Assembly (NCBI RefSeq): GCF_035046485.1
Contig: NC_085138.1
Span: 95,885,779-95,949,778 of the forward strand
Direction of reading: 5' to 3'
DNA length: 64,000 bases
From: Aedes albopictus
Lineage: Eukaryota > Arthropoda > Insecta > Diptera > Culicidae
The translations under genes were made by a program, and so were the position numbers. The notes below the pieces were generated by a model, which searched no databases, was not told the DNA's origin, and worked only from the letters and a program-made list of their open reading frames with translations. Positions 1 through 10,299 of this stretch are shown here, piece by piece (the stretch's first letter is position 1; each line of letters opens with the position of its first letter).

Positions 1-196
1 TTTGATATGAATCTTTACTGGGGAATTCCTGTTGTACTGTTCTGATATATCGCTTTCATCTATGGATGAAAAGTTTGTCCTATTCTACACACTATAAATA
101 GTTGTTCAAATCAAAGTTTTCATTGAAAATTCTATCGGACAAACCGACAAGAAAATTGTAACAAAATATAATATAATTATAACAAAGCATGATATC

Positions 197-404
197 TAAG
201 GTACACCGGGGCAAGTTGGAACAGCAGGTTATCATAATTTTATAGTTATTCAATGATGGTAAACTGCTTAAATGCCATAACACATAGTTTTTGATTCAAA
301 CAATCTTTTGAAGAAAGAAAAATTTCCAAAATGTATTGAAATCCATTTCAAAACTTCGTGTTTCATCCTGCCCCACCCGTTTTAACTTGCCCCGGTGTAC
401 CTTA
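197..404. mobile_element. 208-bp TIR element (MITE), copy 1 of family E
   Basis: The ends are inverted copies: TAAGGTACACCGGGGCAAGT on the left and its complement on the right, over about 21 bp. Inside each end the GGGGCAAGTT-type word is repeated in a weaker form (GGGGCAGGATGAAAC on the right). No ORF of interest lies inside, so it is non-autonomous. A second copy is at 60318-60538. Both start and end in TA, which fits a TA target site as used by Tc1/mariner-type transposases; that assignment is inference. Confidence 0.85.
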
Positions 405-582
405 TAGCTCATCGTGATTAAATCATGTTCAACATCATTGGTGTTCTTATATATTGTAACTCAATAATATCACATTATGCTATAAGTGCTGTTTGATGAC
501 TCATTGTAATATAATTAAGTTTTGATTTTTCGATATTTAGACCATGTTACACAATTGTATTAAACTTTGATAGGAACTAGTA

Positions 583-652
583 ATTAGATCAAAATAATAA
601 CAAAATGTGATATGAATTTTAATATCACATTTTGTTATTATTTCGATCTAAT
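583..652. repeat. AT-rich hairpin, 31-bp arms
   Basis: Two 31-bp arms (583-613 and 622-652) are reverse complements with one mismatch, separated by 8 bases. The surrounding 405-840 stretch is very AT-rich with many TAACAAAAT and GATATAAT motifs and no ORF. It may be the core of an old foldback element whose outer ends I cannot define. Confidence 0.8.
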
Positions 653-839
653 TGTAGCAAAATAAGTTATTATCTTGATTAGACCAGTGTACTTTTTTGT
701 AACAATTTCAGTTATTTTAACATAATCATGCATCCAGTTGTAACACAAAAAGTTATAGAAAAATTATTTTAACATCTTCATAATCAAAAATATGATGTTA
801 TAACACAATATGATATAAACTTGATATAATTTTGTAGTC

Positions 840-1092
840 GGAAATATAGACAAGTTCGGTCTTCATCGTGCATCCATAATTGTTGGTATTGTTTTAGTTT
901 CTTTTCCGGATGGTACGCCTAGATCCAAACAGTAGGCGACGACATAAATCAGGTTCCTTTCGGCCAGCGATGGAGCACTGGCGGAATGCACATGGATCGG
1001 TGAGCTCGTTCCATGCTATTTGTTGTTATGAAAGTTTGTATACTGCAAGTTGCGTACAAAATATCTAGTACGACTGTATGCAAGTTGTTAAG
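840..1092. other. Unclassified non-coding sequence
   Basis: Moderately GC-rich sequence between the AT-rich hairpin region and the 1093 element. No ORF, tandem structure or inverted repeat was recognised. Confidence 0.4.
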
Positions 1093-2049
1093 TACCGTCG
1101 TTGGGGGTGAGAATGGGTAAAAAAAGGATACTCAAAGATAGTTTATTATATAACTAATGCAATTGAAGTCGGAATAACTTTTTATTTGGTGTGTATACTC
1201 TTCTATGTAGTAATGATAGTTGAGCAAGAAAGCATCACAATATGTGTATTGCTTACTAAACTACACATGAATGAAAAATGACCCAATCTCACCCCTTAGA
1301 GGGGGTGAGAATGGGTCAAAGTATTCGAAGTCGCCTATCTAAGAATATAAGTTAATTTTATTGATCGTATCCAGTAAATCTACTTAAAATACAATGAAAC
1401 CGAAATGGCGAAAAAACATAGGTAATTTTAAAAGATGATTAATCCATCTAAAAGGGCAAATATAACCGAAAAAATGGTTGAAATTTGATAAAATAACGTT
1501 TGTATGTTGTATCGCCATTTTTAGCCACCATAATCATCCTCATTTAAAGTTTCAACCTCCATGAGAGGAGGGGGATTACAATGAGGAAGGGGCGCATTGG
1601 AAGATCGATTAAAAAAAAACAATATAGTTTTAGTATGCATAAGAAATGTTTAACCAAACTCTCAGTTATAAACTCTTATGTACATGATCATGGACCTCTA
1701 TTTTGCCAAAGCGAATCATTCCATTTCAAGATAGAGGGTCGTTCAAATATTATGTTACACAACGTATCACATTACTAGACCCTCGCTCACAAAAACATTT
1801 AAACAGATTTTTAAATAAGTTTTGTATGAGTCCTAGCACGACGGTAAACTCTCTTTAGTATTTTTATGTATTTTATGAATGATCTCGTTTGACACTTCTT
1901 CAACATATTTTCTAAAAAAAAGAGTGCTTTTATGAAGATACGGTAAACATAGCATCACTCTAACGCCATGGGGACTGAATAACAAGTTGAATTTTTAGTA
2001 TAGGTTGTGTGCACTCAATAACTTGCTTGACCCAATCTCACCCCCATTC

Positions 2050-2674
2050 TTAACCCTCTAATACCCAATCCCGCCTTTAGACGGGGTATAGTTTGAGCAT
2101 TTTTGTAATTTTTTTTTCGTGGAAAATCATTTTTTTTTATATTTTTGGCTGATATTTAGGACTGTTTTGTCTATCTCAAAATGGTTTTTGGTGTATTTTA
2201 AAACGTATTTACATTTTTTAAAAATCATTGAAAAATTGATGTTTTAGTCACCTGTTAAAAGTCATTGTTTATTTTGTATTGAATCGCTACAATTAACACA
2301 TTTTAAATTTTTCCCATATCATTCTATCCTTGTTTAATAGTTTAAGGGAATCGAATACACTCTAAAATTATTTTCCTTAAAATTACACGGAAAATAAAAT
2401 TTTCTGTGAAAAAAATTTAAAATAATTATATTTCAACAATAATCATAAAATCTCAAAATGTTTTCATCTCAAAAAATCCGTTCGCCAAATTGGCTTCCAG
2501 GAAAAATATAAAAGTGTGGGGATGTTCAAAAATAAAAATTAGAAAAATCAAAAACTGAAATTCACGAAATCGAGAATTAAAAAGAATCATCTTCCAAAAC
2601 ATGTTTAAATCGATTTTAGATGACGAAAAATGATATTTAGATCAAAATCAAAAATTTGGGTATTAGAGGGTTAA
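2050..2674. mobile_element. TTAA-flanked MITE, piggyBac-like, nested
   Basis: TTAA at 2050-2053 and 2671-2674 flanks perfect 15-bp inverted ends (CCCTCTAATACCCAA). TTAA duplications with CCC-starting ends are the hallmark of the piggyBac superfamily, so the assignment rests on family knowledge. The interior is AT-rich and has no ORF. It lies inside the 1093-3326 element and so is younger than that insertion. Confidence 0.75.
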
Positions 2675-2863
2675 TATTTAGACATAGGGTCGAAAATTTT
2701 GAATTTTTAAATAAAAAGTGCATTGACAGCCCACTTTTTTCATTGTATGAACCAGGTAATACCTACAGCTAACCACTTTTAAGAAAATTTATGGTTAGGT
2801 ACATGTGTGAAACATTACGAAGGAGAAATTTTTTCAGAGTGATTTACTAGTAGTTTTATCATA

Positions 2864-3125
2864 TACACTACCCGTCATAAGTACGGACTCACAAAAAGTA
2901 TTGCAACAATATTGCATCACCCTGACTCTACCTCGATATCTCCGAAACCAGAGGACCTACAAAGATGCTGTCTTCAGAAAAATTATTCAGAAGATCAAAA
3001 GCAACAACTTTACTGAAGGCGGCATTTTTGTAGTTGTTCTGGTTTAAGAGATATCGAGGTGAGTCAGGGTGATGCAATATTGTTGCAATACTTTTTGTGA
3101 GTCCGTACTTATGACGGGTAGTGTA
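2864..3125. mobile_element. Tc1/mariner-type MITE with ~85-bp TIRs, nested
   Basis: TA at 2864-2865 and 3124-3125 flanks a 258-bp element whose arms (about 2866-2950 and 3040-3123) are nearly perfect reverse complements starting CACTACCCGTCATAAGTACG. Only about 90 bases lie between the arms. The TA duplication and the start sequence fit Tc1/mariner. It is inserted in the 1093-3326 element, and its high arm identity suggests it is relatively young. Confidence 0.85.
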
Positions 3126-3326
3126 AGTTTAGCAACAAATTTAACAAAAAACGATTATTGCTAAACATCTTATTCTGCATCATGACGTGGAAAAACATCT
3201 CCTCTTTGAAATAATATAAAGTTTTAAATATAAATTAGCGATGGTTGATGAGCTATTTCAAATCTTATGTTTCTCTGTTTTGACCCAATCTCACCCCCAG
3301 ACCCATTGTCACCCCCATCGACGGTA

Positions 3327-3930
3327 TATGAATTTTTAAACACTACTGTTTTGTTATATTTTGTATTTATAAAAACCAATGTGTTTCAGTGGTATCAATG
3401 CCCTCTTGATTCGTTTTTGTTCTGTTTAAATGTCATAGTTTTTAAAATACGTTGCAGCATCCGATTACCAATAAGACCACCAAAAGTAACCCCTACCAAC
3501 ATCTAGGAAATTCTTGAAGAGTTTATTAAGTGTATAACAAGAAAACCAATCAAATTTGCTATAGATGTCAAACGAGTTGATTCACATGGAGAATTGATGA
3601 AGATGCCAAACACAGAATTGTAACGATGGTAGTTATCTAGAATAATAATAATGAAAACGTCCCAAATCAGGGGTCGAAACGTCGGATGAAATAGTATCAC
3701 CCCGCTTATACTTTAACCGGCCAACCATAGAGGGATAACTCTGCCAATCCGTCGGTAGTTTCCACAATCAGTATAATAATAAATGTTTCTCTGGGCCTGA
3801 TATTCGAAAAATAAGTTATTTTTTTTATCAAAACCTATCGAAACATTAGGAGGGTATTACACTTGTAACTCGAGAAAAAAACGCCACTATATTTCAAAAG
3901 GAAGAACATAGCGAAAAACAATCCAGATCC
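3327..3930. other. Unclassified non-coding sequence
   Basis: No gene or clear repeat. Around 3672-3686 there is a GGTCGAAACGTCGGATG motif, like short motifs that recur near 3' ends of some retroelements; too little remains to name one. Confidence 0.4.
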
Positions 3931-3931
3931 A

Positions 3932-4142
3932 GGGTCTCCAGGTAGCCTAGGGAGGAAATTTTCCCGACTTCTTGGGCATAGTGTATCATTGTGCCTGCCT
4001 CACAATATAAAAATTCATGCCAATGGCAGGCCAAAAAAAAAGCCTTTCAATTAATAACTGTGGAAGTGGTCAAAAAACACTAAGTTGAGGAGAAGCAGGA
4101 CCTATTCCAGTGGGAACGTCGAGCCAGAAACAAGAAGAAGAT
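3932..4142 (+). mobile_element. SINE family A (Feilai-like), internally deleted
   Basis: It starts with the family head GGGTCTCCAGGTAGCCTAG but jumps directly to the post-tRNA region (TTTTCCCGACTTCTTGGGCA), so most of the tRNA-like part, including the B box, is missing. The body (GGCAGGCC..., AATAACTGTGGAAGTG, CACTAAGTTGAGG) and the AAGAAGAAG tail match the other copies at 7607, 8045, 18845 and 44745. The Feilai name is from memory and was not checked by alignment. Confidence 0.85.
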
Positions 4143-4319
4143 GATTCACTTTGAAAGATATTCTTTTCGGCTTACTGGTTGAGCCTAATATATCTCGCGT
4201 TCTGGACCATTTCATATGTTACTGTCTTTGAACAGGCTTCTCAAAAGAATAAAGGCTTCTTAATAAAAGAATAATTTGATTTGAAATTAAGTCATTACGT
4301 GGCGCTTGTGTTCTTTACC

Positions 4320-4459
4320 GCGCTGCCATAGTGCCGCTTCAAAGTGAGAGTGAGAGTGCGCATCCATATGATTTTCGTGGATTTGCTATTGTTGATAATC
4401 TTTTTTGCGGCTTCGCACACACGCACTCTCACTCTCACGCGTAACTATAACAGCGCCCT
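4320..4459 (+). mobile_element. 140-bp dispersed element, family H, copy 1
   Basis: It starts CGCTGCCATAGTGCCGC, has a GTGAGAGTGAGAGTGCGC block near the left and its complement GCGCACTCTCACTCTCAC-like block near the right, and ends ACTATAACAGCGCC. The same unit occurs at 25998-26136 and, reversed, at 59372-59510. The imperfect inverted ends suggest a very short MITE. Confidence 0.8.
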
Positions 4460-4559
4460 TAGAGCTCTCAGTTTGATTTAGGCGTCAAATATCTTTTCTG
4501 TAGTTTCTTCGGATTTTTTTAGATTTTTTTCTACGGGTGTTGATTGAGTATTTATTCGG

Positions 4560-5405
4560 CATTTCCTTTGGAAATTGATTTGTCGAATTTCCTTTGAGTT
4601 ACCCTGTGAAAATCTTTCGAATTTCCATTGGTTGAATTTCTTCGATTCTTAAGAAATGCTCCCATCATTTTTTGTTGGATTTGATTAAAAAATTCCAATA
4701 CTTTTTGGGGTTTTCCTGGACAATTTTAGAACTTGGTTCAGTAACTCTTACGGAAATTTCACGGAAATAGTATTAGAAATTGAATTAGGTTATAATTTTT
4801 CAAAATACCTACAGCATTACTATTCAAAATTGTTCAGGCAATTGCTTTGTAAATTCATATGGCTTCCTATACGGAATTTTCTTCAGTATTTTTTTTTTGG
4901 GAGTTTCACCGGTAATCCCTCCACTAATATACCGAACAATTACATTTGTGAATCTGTTGATAGTTACTTTCGAAATTCATTCGACATATACTTTGAAAGT
5001 TCCTTAGTCAAGTCGTTTGTAAACTTCTTTGGCATTTTTTTTTATTTGTTCGGTAAATCCTCAGAAAATTTCTCTGGAAATTCCTATTGTAAATCCTCAC
5101 CGGATTCCGTCTGTTATCACGTTAGACCTTCAACTATTCAATACTTTTTGCAAATTAAAAAATCCAAGAATTTCCGACAGAAAAGCCGAATAAAATGTCA
5201 AGAATTACCTATAGAATTAAAAAAAGGAAGTTGCCAAAGAATTTTAAGAAAAAAATCACAAAGCGATTCCTAAAAACATTTGCATAGAAACAGCTGACGG
5301 CACCATAAAGGAATAAGCGAAGGACTATCCAAAGGAATTGATACAAAAATTACTTTGGGGAATCCCGAAGAAATAACCTTAGGAGGCCTTATAGTAATGT
5401 CCGAA
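4560..5405. repeat. Degenerate short-period array (GGAATTTC type)
   Basis: Imperfect repeats of about 20-30 bp built from words such as GAATTTCCTTTGGAAATT and GGAAATTCC run through this stretch. A 147-codon ORF at 4830-5273 is a by-product, with biased F/S/N/K composition and no domain. The same pattern recurs at 5860-6400, 6690-7210, 13900-14420, 14880-15000, 15290-15790, 24400-25650, 27720-28600, 29540-30350, 45500-46150 and 62420-62888. Confidence 0.7.
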
Positions 5406-5425
5406 TAAGTATCCAGAAGAGTTGC

Positions 5426-5845
5426 CTAGGCCCGTGGCGTAGTGGCTACATGTTTGCTTCATAAGCAGATGGTCATGGGTTCAATCTCAGCCCCGGCACT
5501 TTCGCCAGTTGCTCCTTCTCCCCGAGAGTAGCTGACACTCACCCTCTTCTGAGCCCATGGCTCAAATGAACCCGGATACTTGGACATCGGCGAACGGCAA
5601 CTCATAATGGACCCCCAATCGGACTGGAAACCGAAACAACCAACAGTCACACATCAACATCCTCGTGCTCATCATTCTACCATGATAGGGTAGAAAGTGA
5701 AAGCAGCGCAACGGCATCCAGTTCGACGTAGTACAATTAGAATGGAATACATTTAGGCGCTGTACAAAGTGTATGTACAGCTTCCAATTGGAATCGCTCA
5801 CGCAGTGCCCCAGAGCTGTAAATTAGGTTAAGTGATTGAATAATA
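5426..5845 (+). mobile_element. SINE family C with tRNA-Met-like head
   Basis: The head at 5431-5503 has an A-box-like TGGCGTAGTGG, an anticodon-loop-like TTCATAA (CAT) within a GC stem, and a B-box-like GGGTTCAATCTC. A non-tRNA body of about 330 bp follows, with a short AT-rich end. Flanks look like a 15-bp target duplication: ATCCAGAAGAGTTGC at 5411-5425 and ATCCAGAAGAGTGGC at 5846-5860. Because the flanks lie in a degenerate array, part of that match could be chance. This reads as a SINE rather than a functional tRNA gene. Confidence 0.75.
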
Positions 5846-5860
5846 ATCCAGAAGAGTGGC

Positions 5861-6400
5861 TAAAGAATAGATTTACAATGAGTTTCACAATTAATTTGCC
5901 GACGAAATTGCAGAAATACATCATTGAGTAATTGTCAAATAAATTCTCAATGAAATTTTGAAGTAAATTTCTATTACAATTGCTGAATACTCAAAAGAAA
6001 TATTTATTGAACGGAATTTCCAAAATAAAAACAAATAATTTGCAGAGCAAATTATCAAACAAATTGCTGAAGCAATTTCCAAAGGAAATTATCGCAATAA
6101 CCGGAAAAAAAATCAAATAAATTGCTGAAAAAAAATCAGAAAAAATGCTCAAGGTATCCCCAAAAGTATTGCTGAATGGAAGCCCGAAAAATGGCTAAAG
6201 GAATTCCGAAAGGAATTTCCGAATAAATTCTAAAACAGTTTCCTGAAGGATTGCCAAAGAAATTTTAGAAGGAATTCCAACTCCTAAAAAGTTGTCGGAA
6301 CTTCAACTCCTAAAAAGTTGTCGGTGAAATTTCCAAAGGAGTTTCCAAAGAAATGTAATTAAAGAATTGAAAACTTTCAATCTTTTAACCAACTTTTCTG
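5861..6400. repeat. Degenerate short-period array (GGAATTTC type)
   Basis: Same word set as 4560-5405, including a local exact duplication of AACTCCTAAAAAGTTGTCGG near 6279 and 6306. No gene. Confidence 0.65.
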
Positions 6401-6420
6401 AAGCTAGTATTCTTGGAAAT

Positions 6421-6680
6421 GGTCCAGAATGTGAGGTATACGACGCTTAGATCAAACTCGTAGCTCATTACAACACTAAAGCAATAGAGTGAGCAAATAT
6501 CGAACTTAATTGTTTTCTAGAAGAAAGTTTTCATTCGTCTCAGCAACTTCACCGTAGACAGTATTAGTTTAAGTGGTCCAGAATGCGGGATATATGTATG
6601 ACGTTTAGACTAAACTGGTAGTCCAAAAACAGTATTCTTCTAAGCATCCCAGATCGTGCGATATACAGTTTCTCATTGAA
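6421..6680. repeat. 154-bp satellite, about 1.7 units
   Basis: GGTCCAGAATG recurs at 6421 and 6575, exactly 154 bases apart, with the rest of the unit (ACGACGCTTAGA..., CACCGTAGACAGTATT) also conserved. A longer array of the same unit is at 15800-16850. Confidence 0.75.
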
Positions 6681-6689
6681 TTTTCTAAA

Positions 6690-7210
6690 TATTTCCTCCT
6701 GGAATTACACTCAAAACTTTTTTTCCGAAATGTCCTAGTTTCTCTCAGGATTTCTTTCGAAGTTCCTCTTGAGATGTATCCAATAAGTTTTTGCGGAGTA
6801 TTTCGTAAAATTTAACAGGGTTTTATTCAGATATTTTTCCGAGTTTTTTTTTACAAGAAATCTCGTAAGTTATCCAAAAAGACAATCCAAGGAGAACTTT
6901 TTGATAAAGACCTGCAAAAACTCCGGGAGCAATTATTAATGAAATTCCAAAAGAAGCATCGAGAATCTCGGGATAATTTCTGGTAGATTCCAAGAAGAGT
7001 TCTAGGAATAACATAGACAAAATCTGTAAAAAAATTCTGGGGGGGGGGGGGGGTGTTGGGTTTTGATTTGAGGTATCAAAAAAAAAGAGACAAATGCCTT
7101 GAAAAATACGGAAAGAATCTCGTGAAAAATACTGGGGACATTTCAAGAAATAAGTATTTCCAAAGAAATTCCAAAAAGAAACCCTGACGAAATTTCTGGA
7201 AAAATCCTTG
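6690..7210. repeat. Degenerate short-period array with a 15-G run
   Basis: Same word set as the other GGAATTTC arrays. It includes an uninterrupted run of 15 G at about 7039-7053, which is prone to length errors in sequencing. The 107-codon reverse ORF here is a by-product. Confidence 0.65.
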
Positions 7211-7606
7211 TAGCCTTAATCATATCAACGATGTAGTAAACTCTGTGGACTCTTATTTCTTTTTTTTATCGGTGCGAAATTTTCCTAAGTATTCCAAGTT
7301 TTTCCGTGGTAAATAAAATTTCCTGAGGATTTCCGGTTTTCCAGGTTTTTCTAGGTAGTAGACACCTTGTAAAAAACTCATCATTCTATAAAAGTTAAAA
7401 TGTCTGGGTCATAATGATCCTAATATGCATTATTCATAACTTTTTTGTGACGCCATTTTAGTTTCATTTTAAGAACAAAGAAAATCGTTAACTGCTTCGT
7501 TTCTGTAAAATATTAAAAGTCTAGAAGTTTCATTACATTTAGTTAATAAACAAAAGATATATTGAGGCTTGAAACTGGGTTTTGGGTTATAATGACCTAA
7601 TGACAT
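7211..7606. other. Unclassified AT-rich sequence
   Basis: No gene or clear inverted repeat. Weakly repeated phrases (GGGTCATAATGATCCTAAT near 7406 and a similar one near 7585) hint at decayed satellite. Confidence 0.35.
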
Positions 7607-7865
7607 GGGGTCCCCAGTTAGCCTAGCGGCTATGAACCGCCAATTCGGAGATTGCGGTTTCGATTCCAGTTCCGGTCGGGAAAATTTGCTCGACTCTCTG
7701 AGCATCTGAGTATCATTGTACTTGCCGCACAATATACAAATTCATGCAATGGCAGGCAGAGAAAGTCCTTCAATCAATAATAACTGTGGAAGTGCTCAAA
7801 GAACACTAAGTTGAAGCCAGGCAGGCCAAGTTCCAGAGCGGACGTAGATCTATAAAGAAGAAGAA
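7607..7865 (+). mobile_element. SINE family A (Feilai-like), nearly full length
   Basis: The tRNA-like head has A-box-like TTAGCCTAGCGGCTATG and B-box-like GGTTTCGATTCC, followed by the family body (GGTCGGGAAAATTTGCTCGA, CACAATATACAAATTCATGC, AATAACTGTGGAAGTGCTC) and an AAGAAGAAG tail. It is the most complete plus-strand copy in the window. Confidence 0.9.
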
Positions 7866-8034
7866 TTGCATTGGATAATATTTTACACCCGAACCTCAAT
7901 TTGGGTAATGAGTCGGGACTGCCTAAACAGAATTTTTACCTAAATGGATTCATTACCTAACTGGAGTTCAAGGTTGCAAAGAAGTTTGAGAAGAACAAGT
8001 GGCTTGCAGTGGAGGGAGTTAAGGCTTTTTTCAG

Positions 8035-8284
8035 ATGTAAAGGGGGGGTCTCCAGTTAGCCTAGTGGTTAAGGCTATGGATCGCCCATCCGGAGACAGCG
8101 GGTTCGATTCTCGTTCATTGTACTTGCCACACAATGTACAAATTCATGCAATGGCAGGCAAAGGAAGTCCTTAAATTCATAACTGTGGAAGTGCTCAAAG
8201 AACACTAAGTTGAAGAGAGGCAGGCCAAGTTTCAATGCGAACGTCGAGCTATAAAGAAGAAGAAGAAGAAGAAAATGTAAAGGG
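8035..8284 (+). mobile_element. SINE family A with 10-bp target duplication
   Basis: ATGTAAAGGG at 8035-8044 and again at 8275-8284 brackets the SINE body 8045-8274, the signature of LINE-driven insertion. The head is well preserved (GTTAGCCTAGTGGTTAAGG and GGGTTCGATTC). About 45 bases just after the B box are missing compared with other copies. The AAGAAG tail abuts the downstream duplication. Confidence 0.9.
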
Positions 8285-8324
8285 AGGATGGTCAGAGGGA
8301 TTTCAAGGGAATTTTTAAGGGTGG

Positions 8325-9205
8325 GTGTCAGAGGCGTTTCCGGGCCTTTCAGGAGGGTTCAGAGGGCTTCATATGCTCTCAGGTGAACTTCACGGGAGTT
8401 TAAGAGGCGTTCCAAAGCGTTTGATGGCGTTTCAGGGCGTTTCAGTAGGTTTCAAAGATATGTTAGGGGGCTAGGAGGCTTTCAGGCGACTTTCACATGG
8501 ATTTCATTTGTGTTTCAGAGGTCTTTCAAGGCGTTCCAGAGCGATTTTGTTAGGCTTCAGAAATTCTCAGGTGAATTTCACGGAGGTTTCATGTGGGTTT
8601 CAGAGGCGTTTCAAAGCGTTTCAAGGTGTTTTAATGCGTTTCATTGCCTTTAAGAAAGTTTCAGGAGGTTTGAGGGTGCTTTCAGAGGATCGCAGGTAAA
8701 TTTGACGGATGATTAATAGGGGTTTTAGAGACGTTTCAAAGCGTTTCAAGGCGTTTCAGGAGGTTCAAAGGGGGCTTCAGAGGCTCGCAGGTGAATTCCA
8801 CTGAGATATCATGGGTTTCAATGCTATTAAATGAGTTTCATGGCATTTCAGGAGGTTTCAGGGGTTTTAGGGGCCTTCAGAGGCCCTCAGGTAAATTTAA
8901 CGGAGGTTTAAAAGGCGTTTCAGGGCGTTTTAATGCGTTTCAGGGCGTCCCAGGAGGTTTCAACAGAGTTTTAGGGTTCTTCAGAGGCTCGCAGGTAAAT
9001 TTCTCGTAGTTTTCATAGGTCTCGTGGGTTTCAGAGACGTTTCAAAGCATTTTAAGGCGTTTCAGGAGGTTTCACAGGGGTTTTAGGGACTTCAGAGACT
9101 CTCAGTTAAATTTTACGGAGGTTTTATAGGGATGTTAGAGGAGTTTCAGAATGCGTTTCGGGGCGTTTCAGGAGCTTTCACGAAGGCTTTAGGGGGCTTC
9201 AAAAG
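8325..9205 (+). repeat. GCGTTTCAGG minisatellite with ~100-bp higher-order period
   Basis: Short units such as GGCGTTTCAGGAGGTTTCAG repeat throughout. A marker phrase (CTCAGGTGAATTTCACGG or close) falls near 8377, 8566, 8688, 8784, 8884, 8987 and 9099, giving intervals of about 96-122 bases, except the first, which looks like a double interval. This is a nested array: about 10-20 bp units grouped into blocks of about 100-120 bp. The strand is strongly T/G-biased. ORFs here are by-products. Confidence 0.85.
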
Positions 9206-9221
9206 CTCTGTACGTTAGTAG

Positions 9222-10130
9222 ATTCTATGGCCAATACTCAAGGAAGTTCTTGGAGATCCTTAAGCTGACAATGAACTCACCACTTGATAGCACATAGCTA
9301 CATGAGGCTGTGTAAGCATAAATTTCATTCATAATGCTGCAATAGATCACTAATTACACTTGTTGATTAGATGGAATTAACTCCATGAAGTTGTCGGATA
9401 CTCCTATACAATCATAGAACCCACCACTTGATAGAACATAGATGCTTGGAGCTGTGCACAGTGGTCCACGAACCTGATTTACGAGGAAAGATGCATTCAA
9501 CGCCTTCAAATGAGTTTTTAGGCAAATATGGTCTTCTACAAAGTTGTCCCTAATAATAAGGCCCTCTTTCCAATGTGCATAAAAATTAGACTGGTCTATA
9601 TTTTCAAAGAAATTGGGAACCAAACTTTTTATTTGCAAGAATAACTGTATACATTCTTCGGGAAAGTTGTAGATCTATCAGTTTTGATCAAGTTTGCTGA
9701 AGACACTTTTTATGTAGCTTTGAAATTTACCGATCTAGAGGTATTTTTCTGAGTAAGCTTAGGGTGGTTCAAGAAAATCTGGTTTTCTGGCGTAAGAGAT
9801 AACGACCATCACGCACGAAACGACGCGTCTTCAAATGCTTTGATCATAGGTTGTGATCTGAGGTTGTGTGAGTATGAGCCTTAGTCGTAAATCTCTTACA
9901 GACAACCAAATACGTCAGAAGATCCGATGACCTATATTCAAGGAAGTTCCTGGAGATCCTCAAGCTGACAATGAACTCAACGCTAGGTAGCACATAGCTT
10001 CATGAGGCTGTTAAAGCATAAATTTCATTCATAATGCTGCAATAGATCACTGATTACACTTGTAGATCAGATGGCCATAACTCCAGAAAGTTCTCGAATA
10101 TTCCTAACCAACTTTATCTGTAATTCTGAG
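9222..10130 (+). repeat. Diverged tandem and direct repeats, ~140-bp unit
   Basis: A block of about 150 bp at 9222-9372 (GGAGATCCTTAAGCTGACAA, CATAATGCTGCAATAGATCA) recurs at about 9916-10076 with high similarity. More diverged units start near 9369 and 10070 (CCACCACTTGATAGAACATA). Old satellite or segmental duplication; no coding potential. Confidence 0.7.
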
Positions 10131-10299
10131 TACTGCAATTGCTCTGAACACCATCAAATTCTATTTAGGTAACGTTACCTAAAAGGAGGGACAAAAATAG
10201 ATTTTACCTAAATGGATCCTACCTAAATAAAGGTTTCAGTGTAATGCTTTTTTGAGCATTATTTCTTTTAAACATGCTATTGAACAGTAACGACCTAAT

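Larger units (their letters stand above)
1093..3326. mobile_element. 2.2-kb TIR element, family A, with nested insertions
   Basis: The left end begins TACCGTCGTTGGGGGTGAGA and the right end is its complement with few changes. The word GGGGGTGAGAATGGGT recurs inside (near 1303 and, inverted, near 1281, 2031 and 3283), so the terminal word is reiterated. Two smaller elements sit inside (2050-2674 and 2864-3125); without them it would be about 1.35 kb. A 65-codon ORF at 1581-1778 has no recognisable transposase motif. The terminal TA fits a TA duplication. Probably non-autonomous or decayed. Confidence 0.75.

Noticed and set aside
1581..1778. Remnant transposase of the 1093-3326 element
   Set aside because: 65 codons, basic at the start, but no DDE, helix-turn-helix or zinc motif could be identified.
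4830..5273. 147-codon ORF as a gene
   Set aside because: It lies wholly in a degenerate repeat array and has array-derived F/S/N/K composition.
5431..5503. Functional tRNA-Met gene
   Set aside because: The acceptor and T stems do not pair cleanly and a SINE-like body with flanking duplication follows.
7039..7053. G-run as telomere or G-quadruplex signal
   Set aside because: A single homopolymer without repeated G-tracts; most likely a slippage tract or a sequencing-length artefact.
8045..8113. Functional tRNA gene in SINE A heads
   Set aside because: Same head recurs at 7607 and 44745 attached to a common body and AAG-rich tail, so it is a SINE head.
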